NCBI GenBank assembly: GCA_023431185.1
Contig: JAEYXS010000023.1
Coordinates: 1 to 64,000 of the forward strand
Source of the DNA: Verrucomicrobiota bacterium
GTDB lineage: Bacteria; Verrucomicrobiota; Verrucomicrobiia; Limisphaerales; JAEYXS01
Direction: 5' to 3'
Length of the DNA stretch: 64,000 bases
Every line of letters begins with the position of its first letter. Position 1 is the stretch's first letter. The position numbers were made by a program, and so were the translations under genes. Below are positions 9,345 through 17,918 of the stretch, piece by piece. The notes under the pieces are model-generated. The model saw only the letters and a program-made list of their open reading frames with translations. It did not search any database and was not told the DNA's origin.

Positions 9345-11825
9345 ATGCCCTCAAGACTCATAGAGCGGGAACTCCCCAGTTCCTCGATGCGCGCAACACT
9401 GCCACCCGCAGTGGCGTGCGCGCATTGTGGCACGGTGTGCGGCCCGGCCCCACTGATGAAAGCGGAGCGCCCGTTCTGCTGTCAGGGCTGTCAGCTGGTG
9501 TTTGAGCTGCTCACTGAGAATGGTCTCGGTAACTTCTACGAGTTGAGCGAGAACGCGGGCGTACGCATCGGCGGACCGGCCAAGGCGGAGCAGTATCTCT
9601 ATCTGGACGAACCGGCGGTGCGCGAGCGCCTGGTGGATTTCAGCAACGAACGGCTCACCCGCATCACCTTCCGCATCCCGGCCATCCACTGTATCGCGTG
9701 CGTGTGGTTGCTGGAGAATCTTTACCGGCTGAATCCGCAGATCGGTGAAGCGCGCGTCCATTTTCCGCGCAAGGAAGTTGCGCTCTCCTTCGCAACGGAT
9801 CGGGTGAAGCTCAGCGAAGTGGTCACGCTGCTGGCTTCACTCGGCTATGAACCGGAACTGAAACTCGCCGATCTCGAAGCGCGTCCGACGAGCAAGGTGA
9901 GCCGCAAGCTGTGGTTGCAACTCGGCATCGCGGGTTTTGCGTTCGGTAACACGATGCTGTTCAGCCTCGCTTCGTACCTCGGCCTCGATAGCGCGAGCGA
10001 ACCTTACTTTCACAGAATATTCGGATGGTTCAGCCTGGCGCTCTCGCTGCCCGTGGTGATCTACAGTGCGCAAGATTACTGGCGCGCGGCATGGGTCAGT
10101 CTGCGCCAGAAGCTGCTGACCATCGAGGTGCCCATCGCGGCGGGCATTGTGGCCATCTTCCTGCAGAGCACTTACGAAGTAGTGAGCGGTACGGGTGAAG
10201 GCTATTTCGATTCGCTCGCAGGACTCTTGTTCTTCCTCTTGAGCGGTCGTGTTTTTCAACAGAAGACGTATGACCGGCTGGCTTTTGACCGCGATTACAA
10301 ATCGTTCTTCCCGCTTTCGGTAGTGCGCAAGGGCAAGGCGGAAGAACGCATCGCGCTTTCACAAATCCAAACGGGCGACCATCTCATCCTGCGTAACGGC
10401 GAGCTGATTCCTGCCGATGCGCTGCTGGTTGCGGGCCCGGCAGTGATTGACTACAGCTTCGTCACGGGGGAATCGGAACCGGTGGAGAAGCAGGCCGGCG
10501 ACTATATCTACGCTGGCGGGCGCCAGATCGGCGGGGCCATCGAAGTGGAGACGGTGAAGGCGGTCTCCCAAAGCTACCTGACCTCGCTCTGGAATCAGGA
10601 AGCCTTCCGCAAGGAAGACCGCGACAGCCTCGACAATCTCACGAACGAATACAGCCAGCGTTTCACGAAGCTGGTGCTGGCCATCGCGCTCGGGGCGGCG
10701 GCGTATTGGGCGGTCTTCAATCCGTCGCTCGCTTTAAAGTCGTTCACAGCGGTTCTCATAGTCGCTTGCCCCTGTGCCTTGGCATTGGCCGCGCCGTTCA
10801 CTTTGGGCACGGCGCATCGTTGGCTGGCGAAGTGGAACGCGTTCCTGAAGAGCGCGGGCATCATCGAGCGGCTGGCACGGGTGGACACGATCGTCTTCGA
10901 CAAGACGGGCACACTCACCGCCGCTGGCTCAGGATTGGTGAAGTTCCACGGCACTCCCTTGAATGAAACGGAGGAGAGGGCGCTGTTCTCGATGACGCGG
11001 CACAGCACGCATCCGTTGGCGGTGCGCTTGGGCCACGCCATCGCGGGAAATCATTTCCCTGACACCGTGCGCTCTTTCTTGGAGACAGCCGGATGCGGTA
11101 TGGAAGGCCAGGTCAACCGGCAGGAGATCTGGATGGGCTCGGCCGCATGGTTGCAATCACGCGGGCTGAAGCCGGCGAGCGCGACGGCGGAAAGCGGCAG
11201 CGTCATCCATGTGGCCATCGACGGCCAGTATCGTGGCTGCTACGTGCTGCAGAATGCGTTACGCCCGGAGACCGACCGGCTCATCAAGAATCTTACCGAC
11301 CATTACGAACTCGCGCTGTTGAGCGGGGACAATGAACGTGAACGTGAACGTTTCACGGAAATCTTCGGCTCGCAGGCGCATCTGCAATTCAACCAAAGCC
11401 CGTTGAATAAGCTCGGTTTCATCCGTGAACTGCAGCAGCGTGGCAAAACGGTGATGATGGTGGGTGATGGATTGAATGACGCCGGGGCACTGAAGCAGAG
11501 CGATGTGGGCGTGGCGGTGGTAGAGGACATGAGCGCCTTCTCACCGGCCAGCGACATGATCCTCTCCGCGCGATTGGTGCCGCGCATCGATGCCATCTTG
11601 CGCTTTGCCAAGAGCGCGGTGCGGGTCATCAAAGCCAGCTTCCTCGTTTCCGCCGCGTACAATGTCATCGGCCTGGCCTTGGCCGTGCAAGGACTGCTTT
11701 CGCCCGTCGTGTGCGCGATCTTGATGCCCGTAAGTTCCATCACCGTGGTGGGTTTCGCGTGCTTGATGACCGGCTGGATGGCGAAGCGGGAGGGCATCGG
11801 CACACCGATGGAGGAAATCCGATGA
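9345..11825 (+). CDS. ccoI: Copper-transporting P-type ATPase CcoI/FixI
   Basis: 826-residue P1B-type ATPase that supplies copper for cbb3 oxidase assembly across the inner membrane. Seen in order: a Cys-rich N-terminal module (CAHCGTVC, CCQGCQ), a heavy-metal-associated domain with IHCIACVWLLENL, membrane segments, TGES, the ion-site CPC motif Cys475-Pro-Cys477 and phosphorylation DKTGTLT (Asp519). Then come the HP motif STHPLAV and the hinge VGDGLNDAGALKQSDVGVAV. An in-frame Met at residue 15 is an alternative start. The stop overlaps the ccoS start by four bases, indicating translational coupling. The N-terminal Cys module and neighbours separate it from ordinary CopA exporters. Confidence 0.95.
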   Translation: MPSRLIERELPSSSMRATLPPAVACAHCGTVCGPAPLMKAERPFCCQGCQLVFELLTENGLGNFYELSENAGVRIGGPAKAEQYLYLDEPAVRERLVDFSNERLTRITFRIPAIHCIACVWLLENLYRLNPQIGEARVHFPRKEVALSFATDRVKLSEVVTLLASLGYEPELKLADLEARPTSKVSRKLWLQLGIAGFAFGNTMLFSLASYLGLDSASEPYFHRIFGWFSLALSLPVVIYSAQDYWRAAWVSLRQKLLTIEVPIAAGIVAIFLQSTYEVVSGTGEGYFDSLAGLLFFLLSGRVFQQKTYDRLAFDRDYKSFFPLSVVRKGKAEERIALSQIQTGDHLILRNGELIPADALLVAGPAVIDYSFVTGESEPVEKQAGDYIYAGGRQIGGAIEVETVKAVSQSYLTSLWNQEAFRKEDRDSLDNLTNEYSQRFTKLVLAIALGAAAYWAVFNPSLALKSFTAVLIVACPCALALAAPFTLGTAHRWLAKWNAFLKSAGIIERLARVDTIVFDKTGTLTAAGSGLVKFHGTPLNETEERALFSMTRHSTHPLAVRLGHAIAGNHFPDTVRSFLETAGCGMEGQVNRQEIWMGSAAWLQSRGLKPASATAESGSVIHVAIDGQYRGCYVLQNALRPETDRLIKNLTDHYELALLSGDNERERERFTEIFGSQAHLQFNQSPLNKLGFIRELQQRGKTVMMVGDGLNDAGALKQSDVGVAVVEDMSAFSPASDMILSARLVPRIDAILRFAKSAVRVIKASFLVSAAYNVIGLALAVQGLLSPVVCAILMPVSSITVVGFACLMTGWMAKREGIGTPMEEIR

Positions 11826-12019
11826 GCGTCATCTTTCTATTGATCCCTTTGAGCATCATCGCCGCCACCGGCTTTCTCCTCGCCTTCGTGTGGGCGGTGC
11901 GCAGCGGGCAGTACGAGGATACAGCCACGCCTTCCATGCGTGTGCTGCTGGATGAGCCGGGCAAACCGGCCCCGAAGAAAAACGATTTAGCGACCAAACC
12001 TGAAAAGACTGAACCATGA
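11822..12019 (+). CDS. ccoS: cbb3 oxidase assembly protein CcoS
   Basis: 65-residue protein with one N-terminal membrane helix (SVIFLLIPLSIIAATGFLLA) followed by the family signature FVWAVRSGQYEDTATPSMR and a charged tail. CcoS is needed for cofactor insertion into cbb3 oxidase. ATGA overlaps join it to both neighbours: the start overlaps the ccoI stop and the stop overlaps the ccoNO start. The short length is normal for the family. Confidence 0.93.
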   Translation: MSVIFLLIPLSIIAATGFLLAFVWAVRSGQYEDTATPSMRVLLDEPGKPAPKKNDLATKPEKTEP

Positions 12020-14172
12020 ACCTGGAAACGTTTAAATACGATAACCGGATCGTCCGCGCCTTTGCGATCGCCACCGTGATATGGGGCATCGTGGGCATGA
12101 GCGCCGGCTTGCTGGCGGCCGTGCAATTGTTCTGGCCGGAAGCCAACCTACAACTGCAATTCGTGAGCTTCGGCCGCCTGCGTCCGCTGCACACGAACGC
12201 CGTCATCTTCGCCTTCGTGGGTAACGGTATGTTCATGGGCATCTACTATGCGCTCCAGCGGCTGTGCAAGGCGCGTATGTTCAACGACACGCTGAGCTGG
12301 ATCAATTTCTGGGGCTGGAACGCGATCATCGTGGCCGCCGCCGTCACGCTCCCGCTCGGGCTCACGACGAGCAAGGAATACGCGGAGCTGGAATGGCCCA
12401 TCGATATCGCCATCGCGCTGGTATGGGTGGTGTTCACGGTGAACTTGATGGGAACGATCCTGCGCCGTCGCGAGAAGCACATGTATGTGGCCATCTGGTT
12501 CTTCATCGCTACCGCGCTGACGGTCGCGATGTTGCACATCGTGAACTCGCTCGAGGTTCCCGCCAGTGCATTCAAGAGTTATCCGATCTATGCGGGCGTG
12601 CAGGACGCATTGGTGCAATGGTGGTATGGGCACAACGCCGTGGCGTTCTTCCTGACCACACCGTACCTGGGCTTGATGTATTACTTCCTGCCGAAGGCGG
12701 TAGAACGTCCGGTGTTCTCCTATCGTCTCTCCATCATCCATTTCTGGGCACTCATCTTCATCTACATCTGGGCGGGGCCGCATCACCTGCTGTTCACGGC
12801 GTTGCCGGACTGGGCGCAATCGCTCGGCATGGTGTTCTCCGTGATGCTCATCGCCCCGAGCTGGGGTGGCATGCTGAACGGTCTGCTCACCTTGCGCGGT
12901 GCGTGGGACAAGGTGCGCCAGGAGCCGATGCTGAAATTCATGGTCGTGGCTCTCACGGCTTACGGCATGGCGACGCTGGAAGGCCCGCTGCTCTCCATCA
13001 AGAGCGTCAACTCTCTCTCGCATTACACGGACTGGACCGTGGCGCATGTGCATACCGGTGCGCTGGGCTGGAACGGATTCCTCACGTTTTCCATGCTCTA
13101 CTGGCTGTTCCCGCGCCTTTACAACACGCCGCTGTGGTCCAAGAAGCTCGCGAACTGGCACTTCTGGATCTCGCTTACGGGCATGATGTTCTATGTCATC
13201 CCGATGTATTGGAGCGGCATCACGCAGGGTCTCATGTGGAAGCAGTTCACCCCGGAAGGCTTCCTGAAATATGCGAACTTCCTGGAGACGGTCATCCAGC
13301 TCATCCCCATGTTCGTGCTGCGGGCCGTGGGCGGTCTGCTCTATATCCTGGGCACATTCTTGATGGCCTATAACTTGTGGAAGACGGCGAAGTCCGGCGT
13401 GTTCGTGCCGGAGGTGGAAGCGCAAGCCGCGCCGATCAAGAGCCAGGAAGATCATCAGCACGGGGTGCAAGACCCGTGGAAACATCGTTGGCTCGAAGCG
13501 AAACCGATCACGCTCACCGTGCTGTCACTCGTCGCGGTGGCAATCGGTGGCCTAGTGGAGATCGTGCCGATGTATCTCATCAAGGAGAACGTTCCGACCA
13601 TCTCCAGCGTGAAACCTTACACGCCGCTCGAAGTGCTGGGCCGCGACATCTACATCCGCGAGGGCTGCGTGGGCTGTCATTCGCAGATGATCCGTCCGTT
13701 CCGCTCGGAGACGGAGCGGTATGGCGAATACTCGAAGGCGGGTGAATATGTCTATGATCATCCGTTCCTGTGGGGCTCCAAGCGCACGGGTCCGGACCTG
13801 CATCGCGTCGGCGCGAAGTATCCGGATGCGTGGCACTACAACCACATGGACGATCCGCGCCTCACTTCACCCGGCTCCATCATGCCGCGTTATCCGTGGT
13901 TGCTGGAGCAAAAGATGGACAAGAAAGCGTTGCCCGCCCGCATCGCGGCCTTGCGCAAAGTCGGCGTGCCGTATCCGGAAGGTTACGAGAACGGCGAGGC
14001 GTTGAAGGACCTGGAAAAACAGGCAGAGACCATCGTGACCAATCTGAAGGTCGGTTCTGTTGAGGCTCAACCGGACAAGGAGATCATCGCGATGATCGCG
14101 TATCTGCAACGGCTCGGCACGGATATCAAGGTGCAAGCCGTCGCAACCCCGGCACCTGCAACCTCCAACTGA
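12016..14172 (+). CDS. ccoNO: Fused cbb3 cytochrome c oxidase subunits I and II (CcoN-CcoO)
   Basis: 718 residues. The first ~480 are CcoN, the haem-copper core that reduces O2 and pumps protons. Ligand candidates are His59 in RPLHTNAV (low-spin haem), His256-His257 in IWAGPHHLLF with the preceding Tyr (CuB side), and His344/His346 in VAHVHTGALGW. After a linker and one membrane helix (~500-525), residues ~530-718 are CcoO, a monohaem cytochrome c with CVGCH at 551-555, the GCVGCHSQMIRPF signature and a Met ligand candidate in GSIMPRYPWL. CcoN and CcoO are usually separate genes; a single reading frame is the PVC/Bacteroidetes style. The CcoO part shows no signal peptide of its own because the fusion supplies the membrane anchor. 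Confidence 0.96.
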   Translation: MNLETFKYDNRIVRAFAIATVIWGIVGMSAGLLAAVQLFWPEANLQLQFVSFGRLRPLHTNAVIFAFVGNGMFMGIYYALQRLCKARMFNDTLSWINFWGWNAIIVAAAVTLPLGLTTSKEYAELEWPIDIAIALVWVVFTVNLMGTILRRREKHMYVAIWFFIATALTVAMLHIVNSLEVPASAFKSYPIYAGVQDALVQWWYGHNAVAFFLTTPYLGLMYYFLPKAVERPVFSYRLSIIHFWALIFIYIWAGPHHLLFTALPDWAQSLGMVFSVMLIAPSWGGMLNGLLTLRGAWDKVRQEPMLKFMVVALTAYGMATLEGPLLSIKSVNSLSHYTDWTVAHVHTGALGWNGFLTFSMLYWLFPRLYNTPLWSKKLANWHFWISLTGMMFYVIPMYWSGITQGLMWKQFTPEGFLKYANFLETVIQLIPMFVLRAVGGLLYILGTFLMAYNLWKTAKSGVFVPEVEAQAAPIKSQEDHQHGVQDPWKHRWLEAKPITLTVLSLVAVAIGGLVEIVPMYLIKENVPTISSVKPYTPLEVLGRDIYIREGCVGCHSQMIRPFRSETERYGEYSKAGEYVYDHPFLWGSKRTGPDLHRVGAKYPDAWHYNHMDDPRLTSPGSIMPRYPWLLEQKMDKKALPARIAALRKVGVPYPEGYENGEALKDLEKQAETIVTNLKVGSVEAQPDKEIIAMIAYLQRLGTDIKVQAVATPAPATSN

Positions 14173-14184
14173 TAAAGGCGATAT

Positions 14185-14373
14185 ATGATCAAGAATGTTC
14201 TGACCCATGTGGGCGGTGTCGAGAATTTCGGCATCATCTCGATCCTGCTGTTCTTTGCGGTCTTCACGGGCGCGCTGATCTATGCGGCGTGCCTGAAGAA
14301 ACCTTTCCTGAAACAGATGAGCCAGCTTCCCCTGGAAGACGGCACCAAAAAGACGGAGGCCAGCCATGAATAA
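14185..14373 (+). CDS. ccoQ: cbb3 oxidase subunit CcoQ-like
   Basis: 62-residue single-helix membrane protein (GIISILLFFAVFTGALIYAA) with a charged C-terminal tail, in the position where ccoQ/fixQ lies. CcoQ stabilises the cbb3 complex. Its sequence is too short for assignment by motif alone, so the call rests on size, topology and position. AAAGG precedes the ATG. It overlaps the ccoP start by eight bases. Confidence 0.8.
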   Translation: MIKNVLTHVGGVENFGIISILLFFAVFTGALIYAACLKKPFLKQMSQLPLEDGTKKTEASHE

Positions 14374-14953
14374 CGACTCGAAACAGCCCATCCTGCTCGA
14401 ACACGAGGCGGATGGCATCAAAGAACTCGACAACCTGCTGCCGCGCTGGTGGGTGTGGCTCTTCTACATCTGCGTGGCGTTCGCCGCAGGCTACATGCTT
14501 TACTATCATGTGTTCAACATGGGGGACCTGCAGGCGGCCGCTTATGCGAAGGAGCAGAAGATCGGGGATGAGATCAAGGCGGCTTCCATCGCGAAGTTTG
14601 AGGCGAACATCGCCACCTTGGAGCCATCCAAGGACAAGGCGGTGCAGGCGCAGGGCTTGCAGGTCTATACGACTTACTGCGCGCCCTGCCATCGCCCAGA
14701 CGGCGGCGGCATCGTCGGTCCGAACCTGACGGATGATTTCTGGATCCACGGTTCCAATTACGTGGATTCGGTGAAGATCATCATCAATGGCGTGCCGGAC
14801 AAAGGCATGCTCACCTGGAGAGGTGTGCTGAAGCCGGACGAAATCACCTCCGTGGCCAGCTACATCTACACGTTGCGCGGCACCAAGCCGCCCAATCCGA
14901 AACCGCCCGAGAATCAGCCGAAGGGGCCGGAAAAACCGAGCGAGTTCGAGTAG
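14366..14953 (+). CDS. ccoP: cbb3 oxidase subunit III (CcoP), single haem c
   Basis: 195-residue subunit. The N-terminal segment LDNLLPRWWVWLFYICVAFA is the CcoP/FixP anchor. The periplasmic part has one haem c motif, CAPCH at 105-109, with GGGIVGPNLTDDFW after it and a Met ligand candidate in KGMLTW. Classical CcoP has two CXXCH motifs and about 300 residues; here only one is present and the reading frame is intact, so the protein is a short monohaem form. A Pro-rich tail (KPPNPKPPENQPKGPEKP) ends it. It accepts electrons from a donor cytochrome and passes them to CcoO. Confidence 0.92.
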   Translation: MNNDSKQPILLEHEADGIKELDNLLPRWWVWLFYICVAFAAGYMLYYHVFNMGDLQAAAYAKEQKIGDEIKAASIAKFEANIATLEPSKDKAVQAQGLQVYTTYCAPCHRPDGGGIVGPNLTDDFWIHGSNYVDSVKIIINGVPDKGMLTWRGVLKPDEITSVASYIYTLRGTKPPNPKPPENQPKGPEKPSEFE

Positions 14954-14957
14954 GGAA

Positions 14958-15092
14958 AAATGACGAATGCCCAAGCACGAATGACGAAAGAATGTCCAAT
15001 GACTAAGCACCAGACAGTCTCAGCGGGTATCTGCTTAAGTCATTTGGCATTTCGGCATTCCTTGGTCATTCGGATTTCGTCATTGGTCATTT
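14958..15092. repeat. Imperfect inverted-repeat element made of ATGACGAA-type units
   Basis: The left arm (14958-15009) is a run of AATGACGAA-like units. The right arm (15032-15092) is its approximate reverse complement, with extra units. About 22 bases lie between the arms. The element fills the gap between ccoP and ccoG and ends 20 bases before the ccoG ATG. It could form a long cruciform or RNA hairpin. It looks like a dispersed repeat and not a terminator, as no T run follows. Confidence 0.75.
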
Positions 15093-15111
15093 GTATCATA
15101 GGGCATGTTGT

Positions 15112-16599
15112 ATGAGTGCTCCGAATAAAACACCGGAACCGACTGATCCGCTGGCTGCGCAACAGACGGCCAACATGGCCGACTTCCGCGATCACATCGC
15201 GACGGCGGACAAGAAGGGGTATCGCAAGTGGATCTACCCGAAGAAGGTGGATGGGAAATGGTTCCGCTGGCGCACTTGGATGAGCTGGGTGCTGCTGGCG
15301 ATCATGTTCGTCGGCCCCTTTGTGCGCATCAACGGCAACCCGCTGTTGATGATCAACATCGTGGAGCGGAAGTTCTCCATCCTGGGCCAGATCTTCTGGC
15401 CGCAGGATACGTTCATCTTCGCGGTGGCGATGCTGGTGTTCTTCGTGGGCATCATGATCTTCACCACGGCGTTCGGACGGTTATGGTGCGGGTGGACCTG
15501 CCCGCAGACGGTGATGATGGAGATGGTCTTCCGGAAGATCGAATACTGGATCGATGGTGATGCGCATGAGCAGAAGGCGCTCGCCGCTGCACCCTGGAGC
15601 CCGCACAAGATCTGGAAGCGCGTGAGCAAGTATGGTGTGTTCTTCATCCTGTCCTTCATCGTGGGCAACACGTTGTTCAGCTACATCGTGGGCAGTGACA
15701 AGCTGTTCCAGATCATCACAGATGATCCGCGGAACCATGTGACCGGGCTGACGTTCATGATCCTGTTCACGCTGTTGTTCTTCGCGATCTTCGCGCGGTT
15801 CCGCGAGCAGGCGTGCACGTTCATCTGTCCGTATGGCCGGTTCCAGTCCGCGTTGCTGGACGAGAACACGATGGTGGTGGCGTATGATTACAAGCGCGGC
15901 GAAGGCCGGGCGCCGTTAAAGCGCGACCAGACGCCGGAGGCGCGCAAGGCGGAGGGCAAGGGAGATTGTGTGAACTGTCACCAGTGCGTGGCGGTCTGTC
16001 CCACGGGCATCGACATCCGCAACGGCGTGCAGATGGAGTGTGTGAACTGCACGGCGTGCATCGATGCATGTGACACTGTGATGGACAAGGTGGGCAAGCC
16101 GCGCGGGCTTATCCGCTACGCCTCGTTGAACGGCATCGAGAAAGGTGAATCGCTCAAGTTCACCGCCCGCATGAAACTTTATTCCGTCATCCTGACGGCG
16201 CTGATCACGCTCTTCCTCGTGCTGGTGTTCACGCGGTCCGATGTGGAGACCGCACTGTTGCGCGCGCCGGGCTCGCTGTTCCAGAAGCTGGGTGATGACC
16301 GCATCAGCAATATCTATACGCTGCGGGTGGTGAACAAGACGGGCCATGACATCCCGGTGGAGCTGCGGCTGCTGAACAGTGAAGGCACCGTGAAAGTGCT
16401 GGGCGCGGGCGAGTTCATCGTGCCGAAGGAAAACTCTTCACAGACTTCCGTGCTGATCGAGCTGGAAGAAGATGATCTGGACGGAGCCAGCACGCATCTG
16501 GAGATCGGCGTGTATTCACAGGGCAAACTTTTGGAGACGGTGAAGACGGCCTTTGTAGGGCCGCGAAAGGAACATCATGAACACGGCGACAAAGACTGA
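15112..16599 (+). CDS. ccoG: cbb3 oxidase accessory protein CcoG (ferredoxin-type)
   Basis: 495-residue membrane iron-sulfur protein. N-terminal hydrophobic segments are followed by GRLWCGWTCPQTVMMEM and EQACTFICPYGRFQSA. Two ferredoxin-type clusters then appear, CVNCHQCVAVCPTG and CVNCTACIDACDTVM. The C-terminal ~120 residues form an Ig-like FixG domain. CcoG is proposed to reduce copper during oxidase assembly. A TTG at 15091 is an alternative start but falls inside the repeat element, so the ATG at 15112 is used. Its 3' end overlaps ccoH by 23 bases. Confidence 0.95.
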   Translation: MSAPNKTPEPTDPLAAQQTANMADFRDHIATADKKGYRKWIYPKKVDGKWFRWRTWMSWVLLAIMFVGPFVRINGNPLLMINIVERKFSILGQIFWPQDTFIFAVAMLVFFVGIMIFTTAFGRLWCGWTCPQTVMMEMVFRKIEYWIDGDAHEQKALAAAPWSPHKIWKRVSKYGVFFILSFIVGNTLFSYIVGSDKLFQIITDDPRNHVTGLTFMILFTLLFFAIFARFREQACTFICPYGRFQSALLDENTMVVAYDYKRGEGRAPLKRDQTPEARKAEGKGDCVNCHQCVAVCPTGIDIRNGVQMECVNCTACIDACDTVMDKVGKPRGLIRYASLNGIEKGESLKFTARMKLYSVILTALITLFLVLVFTRSDVETALLRAPGSLFQKLGDDRISNIYTLRVVNKTGHDIPVELRLLNSEGTVKVLGAGEFIVPKENSSQTSVLIELEEDDLDGASTHLEIGVYSQGKLLETVKTAFVGPRKEHHEHGDKD

Positions 16600-17059
16600 A
16601 CACAAACCAAGCAATCCCTGGCCGTATGCCATCATCGCGTGGTTCGTCATCTTCATCACGGCGATGACGGTTTGGGCCGTGGTGGCTACACGCAACAGCA
16701 TGGACCTGGTGCGGAAGGATTATTACGAGGAGGAATTGCGGCATCAGCAGCAGATCGACCGTGTGAACCGTACCGCGCAGTTGCGCAAAGACATCACCGT
16801 GACCACGGATGCGACGAGCGTCACTTTCAAGCTGCCGACGGAACACGCAACCGGCAAGCCGACGGGAGAGGTGCAACTGTATCGCCCCTCCGATGCCAGC
16901 CTGGACAAGAAGCTGGCGCTGGCGGTGAACGAGAGCGGGCTGCAACGCATCGACGCGGCCGCACTCAAAGGCGGGCTGTGGAAACTGCGGGTGCATTGGA
17001 AACTGGGTGAGGCGGAGTATTACTTCGACCAATCGGTGGTGCTGGAAGGAAAACTCTAA
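16577..17059 (+). CDS. ccoH: cbb3 oxidase assembly protein CcoH/FixH
   Basis: 160 residues with one N-terminal membrane helix (YAIIAWFVIFITAMTVWAVV) followed by the FixH signature VRKDYYEEELRHQQQ and an extracytoplasmic beta-rich domain (FKLPTEHATGKPTGEVQLYR). FixH proteins take part in cbb3 assembly together with the copper ATPase. The start lies inside ccoG, and the next gene begins six bases after the stop, so it belongs to the same operon. Confidence 0.9.
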   Translation: MNTATKTEHKPSNPWPYAIIAWFVIFITAMTVWAVVATRNSMDLVRKDYYEEELRHQQQIDRVNRTAQLRKDITVTTDATSVTFKLPTEHATGKPTGEVQLYRPSDASLDKKLALAVNESGLQRIDAAALKGGLWKLRVHWKLGEAEYYFDQSVVLEGKL

Positions 17060-17065
17060 GGCGTT

Positions 17066-17752
17066 ATGGAACTCTGGACCGCGTTCATGCTCGGACTGGT
17101 CGGCAGCCTGCATTGTGCAGGCATGTGCGGTCCCTTGGCGCTGGCTTTGCCGGTCGCGGGCAAGACGCGGAGTGATTTCGTGCTGGGCCGCCTGCTGTAT
17201 AATCTCGGACGCATCCTGACTTACATGATCCTCGGTGCGGTGTTTGGGTTGGTGGGGCAAAGTTTCGCACTGGCGGGATATCAGAAGTGGGTGTCGCTGG
17301 TAGCGGGTGTGGCCATTCTGCTGGGTTTGGTGGCTTCGCTGCGCGTGGGCTTGGGATTGCCGATCACGAAGAGTGTGATGTGGCTCAAGGCGAGTGTGGG
17401 TCGGCTCTTGCAGCAAAGGACGTTTGGCTCGCTCTTTTTGTTAGGTTCATTGAATGGGCTACTGCCGTGTGGATTGGTATATGTGGCGGCCACGGCTGCC
17501 GCCGCTACCGGCAGCCTGCAACTAGGCTTGTTCTCCATGGCTTTGTTCGGAATGGGGACGTTGCCGGTGATGCTGGGTATGGGATTGGCGGGACGAAAGT
17601 TGCAAGGCATGTTGAATTTCAAACTGCAACGGCTGGTGCCCATCAGCCTGGCGGTACTGGGAGTCTTGCTCATCCTGCGGGGAATGGAGCTGGGTATTCC
17701 CTATGTGAGCCCGGTGCTGGGGGTGGATGGTGGCGGCGCGCATTGCCATTGA
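17066..17752 (+). CDS. Sulfite exporter TauE/SafE family membrane protein
   Basis: 228-residue membrane protein with about six hydrophobic segments. The N-terminal LVGSLHCAGMCGPLALALP is the conserved signature of the short family that commonly sits at the end of cco operons, and NGLLPCGLVYVAATAAAATG is its repeat. A metal (copper) transport role is suspected for this subgroup from context and Cys/Met motifs; the sulfite-exporter name is historical. It ends in a His-containing tail (GGGAHCH) that could bind metal. It starts six bases after ccoH and is the last gene of the locus. Confidence 0.85.
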   Translation: MELWTAFMLGLVGSLHCAGMCGPLALALPVAGKTRSDFVLGRLLYNLGRILTYMILGAVFGLVGQSFALAGYQKWVSLVAGVAILLGLVASLRVGLGLPITKSVMWLKASVGRLLQQRTFGSLFLLGSLNGLLPCGLVYVAATAAAATGSLQLGLFSMALFGMGTLPVMLGMGLAGRKLQGMLNFKLQRLVPISLAVLGVLLILRGMELGIPYVSPVLGVDGGGAHCH

Positions 17753-17918
17753 GGACCGGCCTCGAAAGCCCCTTCGATCGCTTTCCATTGCGGCCTGTTA
17801 AAAACTTCTCCTTCCCATTCTTGCCCGTTCGGTGTTTCATCCGGGGCGTTTTGATTTGCCGGGCGCAACCCGTGGGGCGGGCCGTCTGGCGTCGTCAGAA
17901 CCTGAGATTTTTTGTAAC

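Noticed and set aside
14954..15111. Possible missing second haem domain of ccoP after a frameshift
   Set aside because: The interval is filled by the inverted-repeat element and contains no CXXCH in any plus-strand frame.
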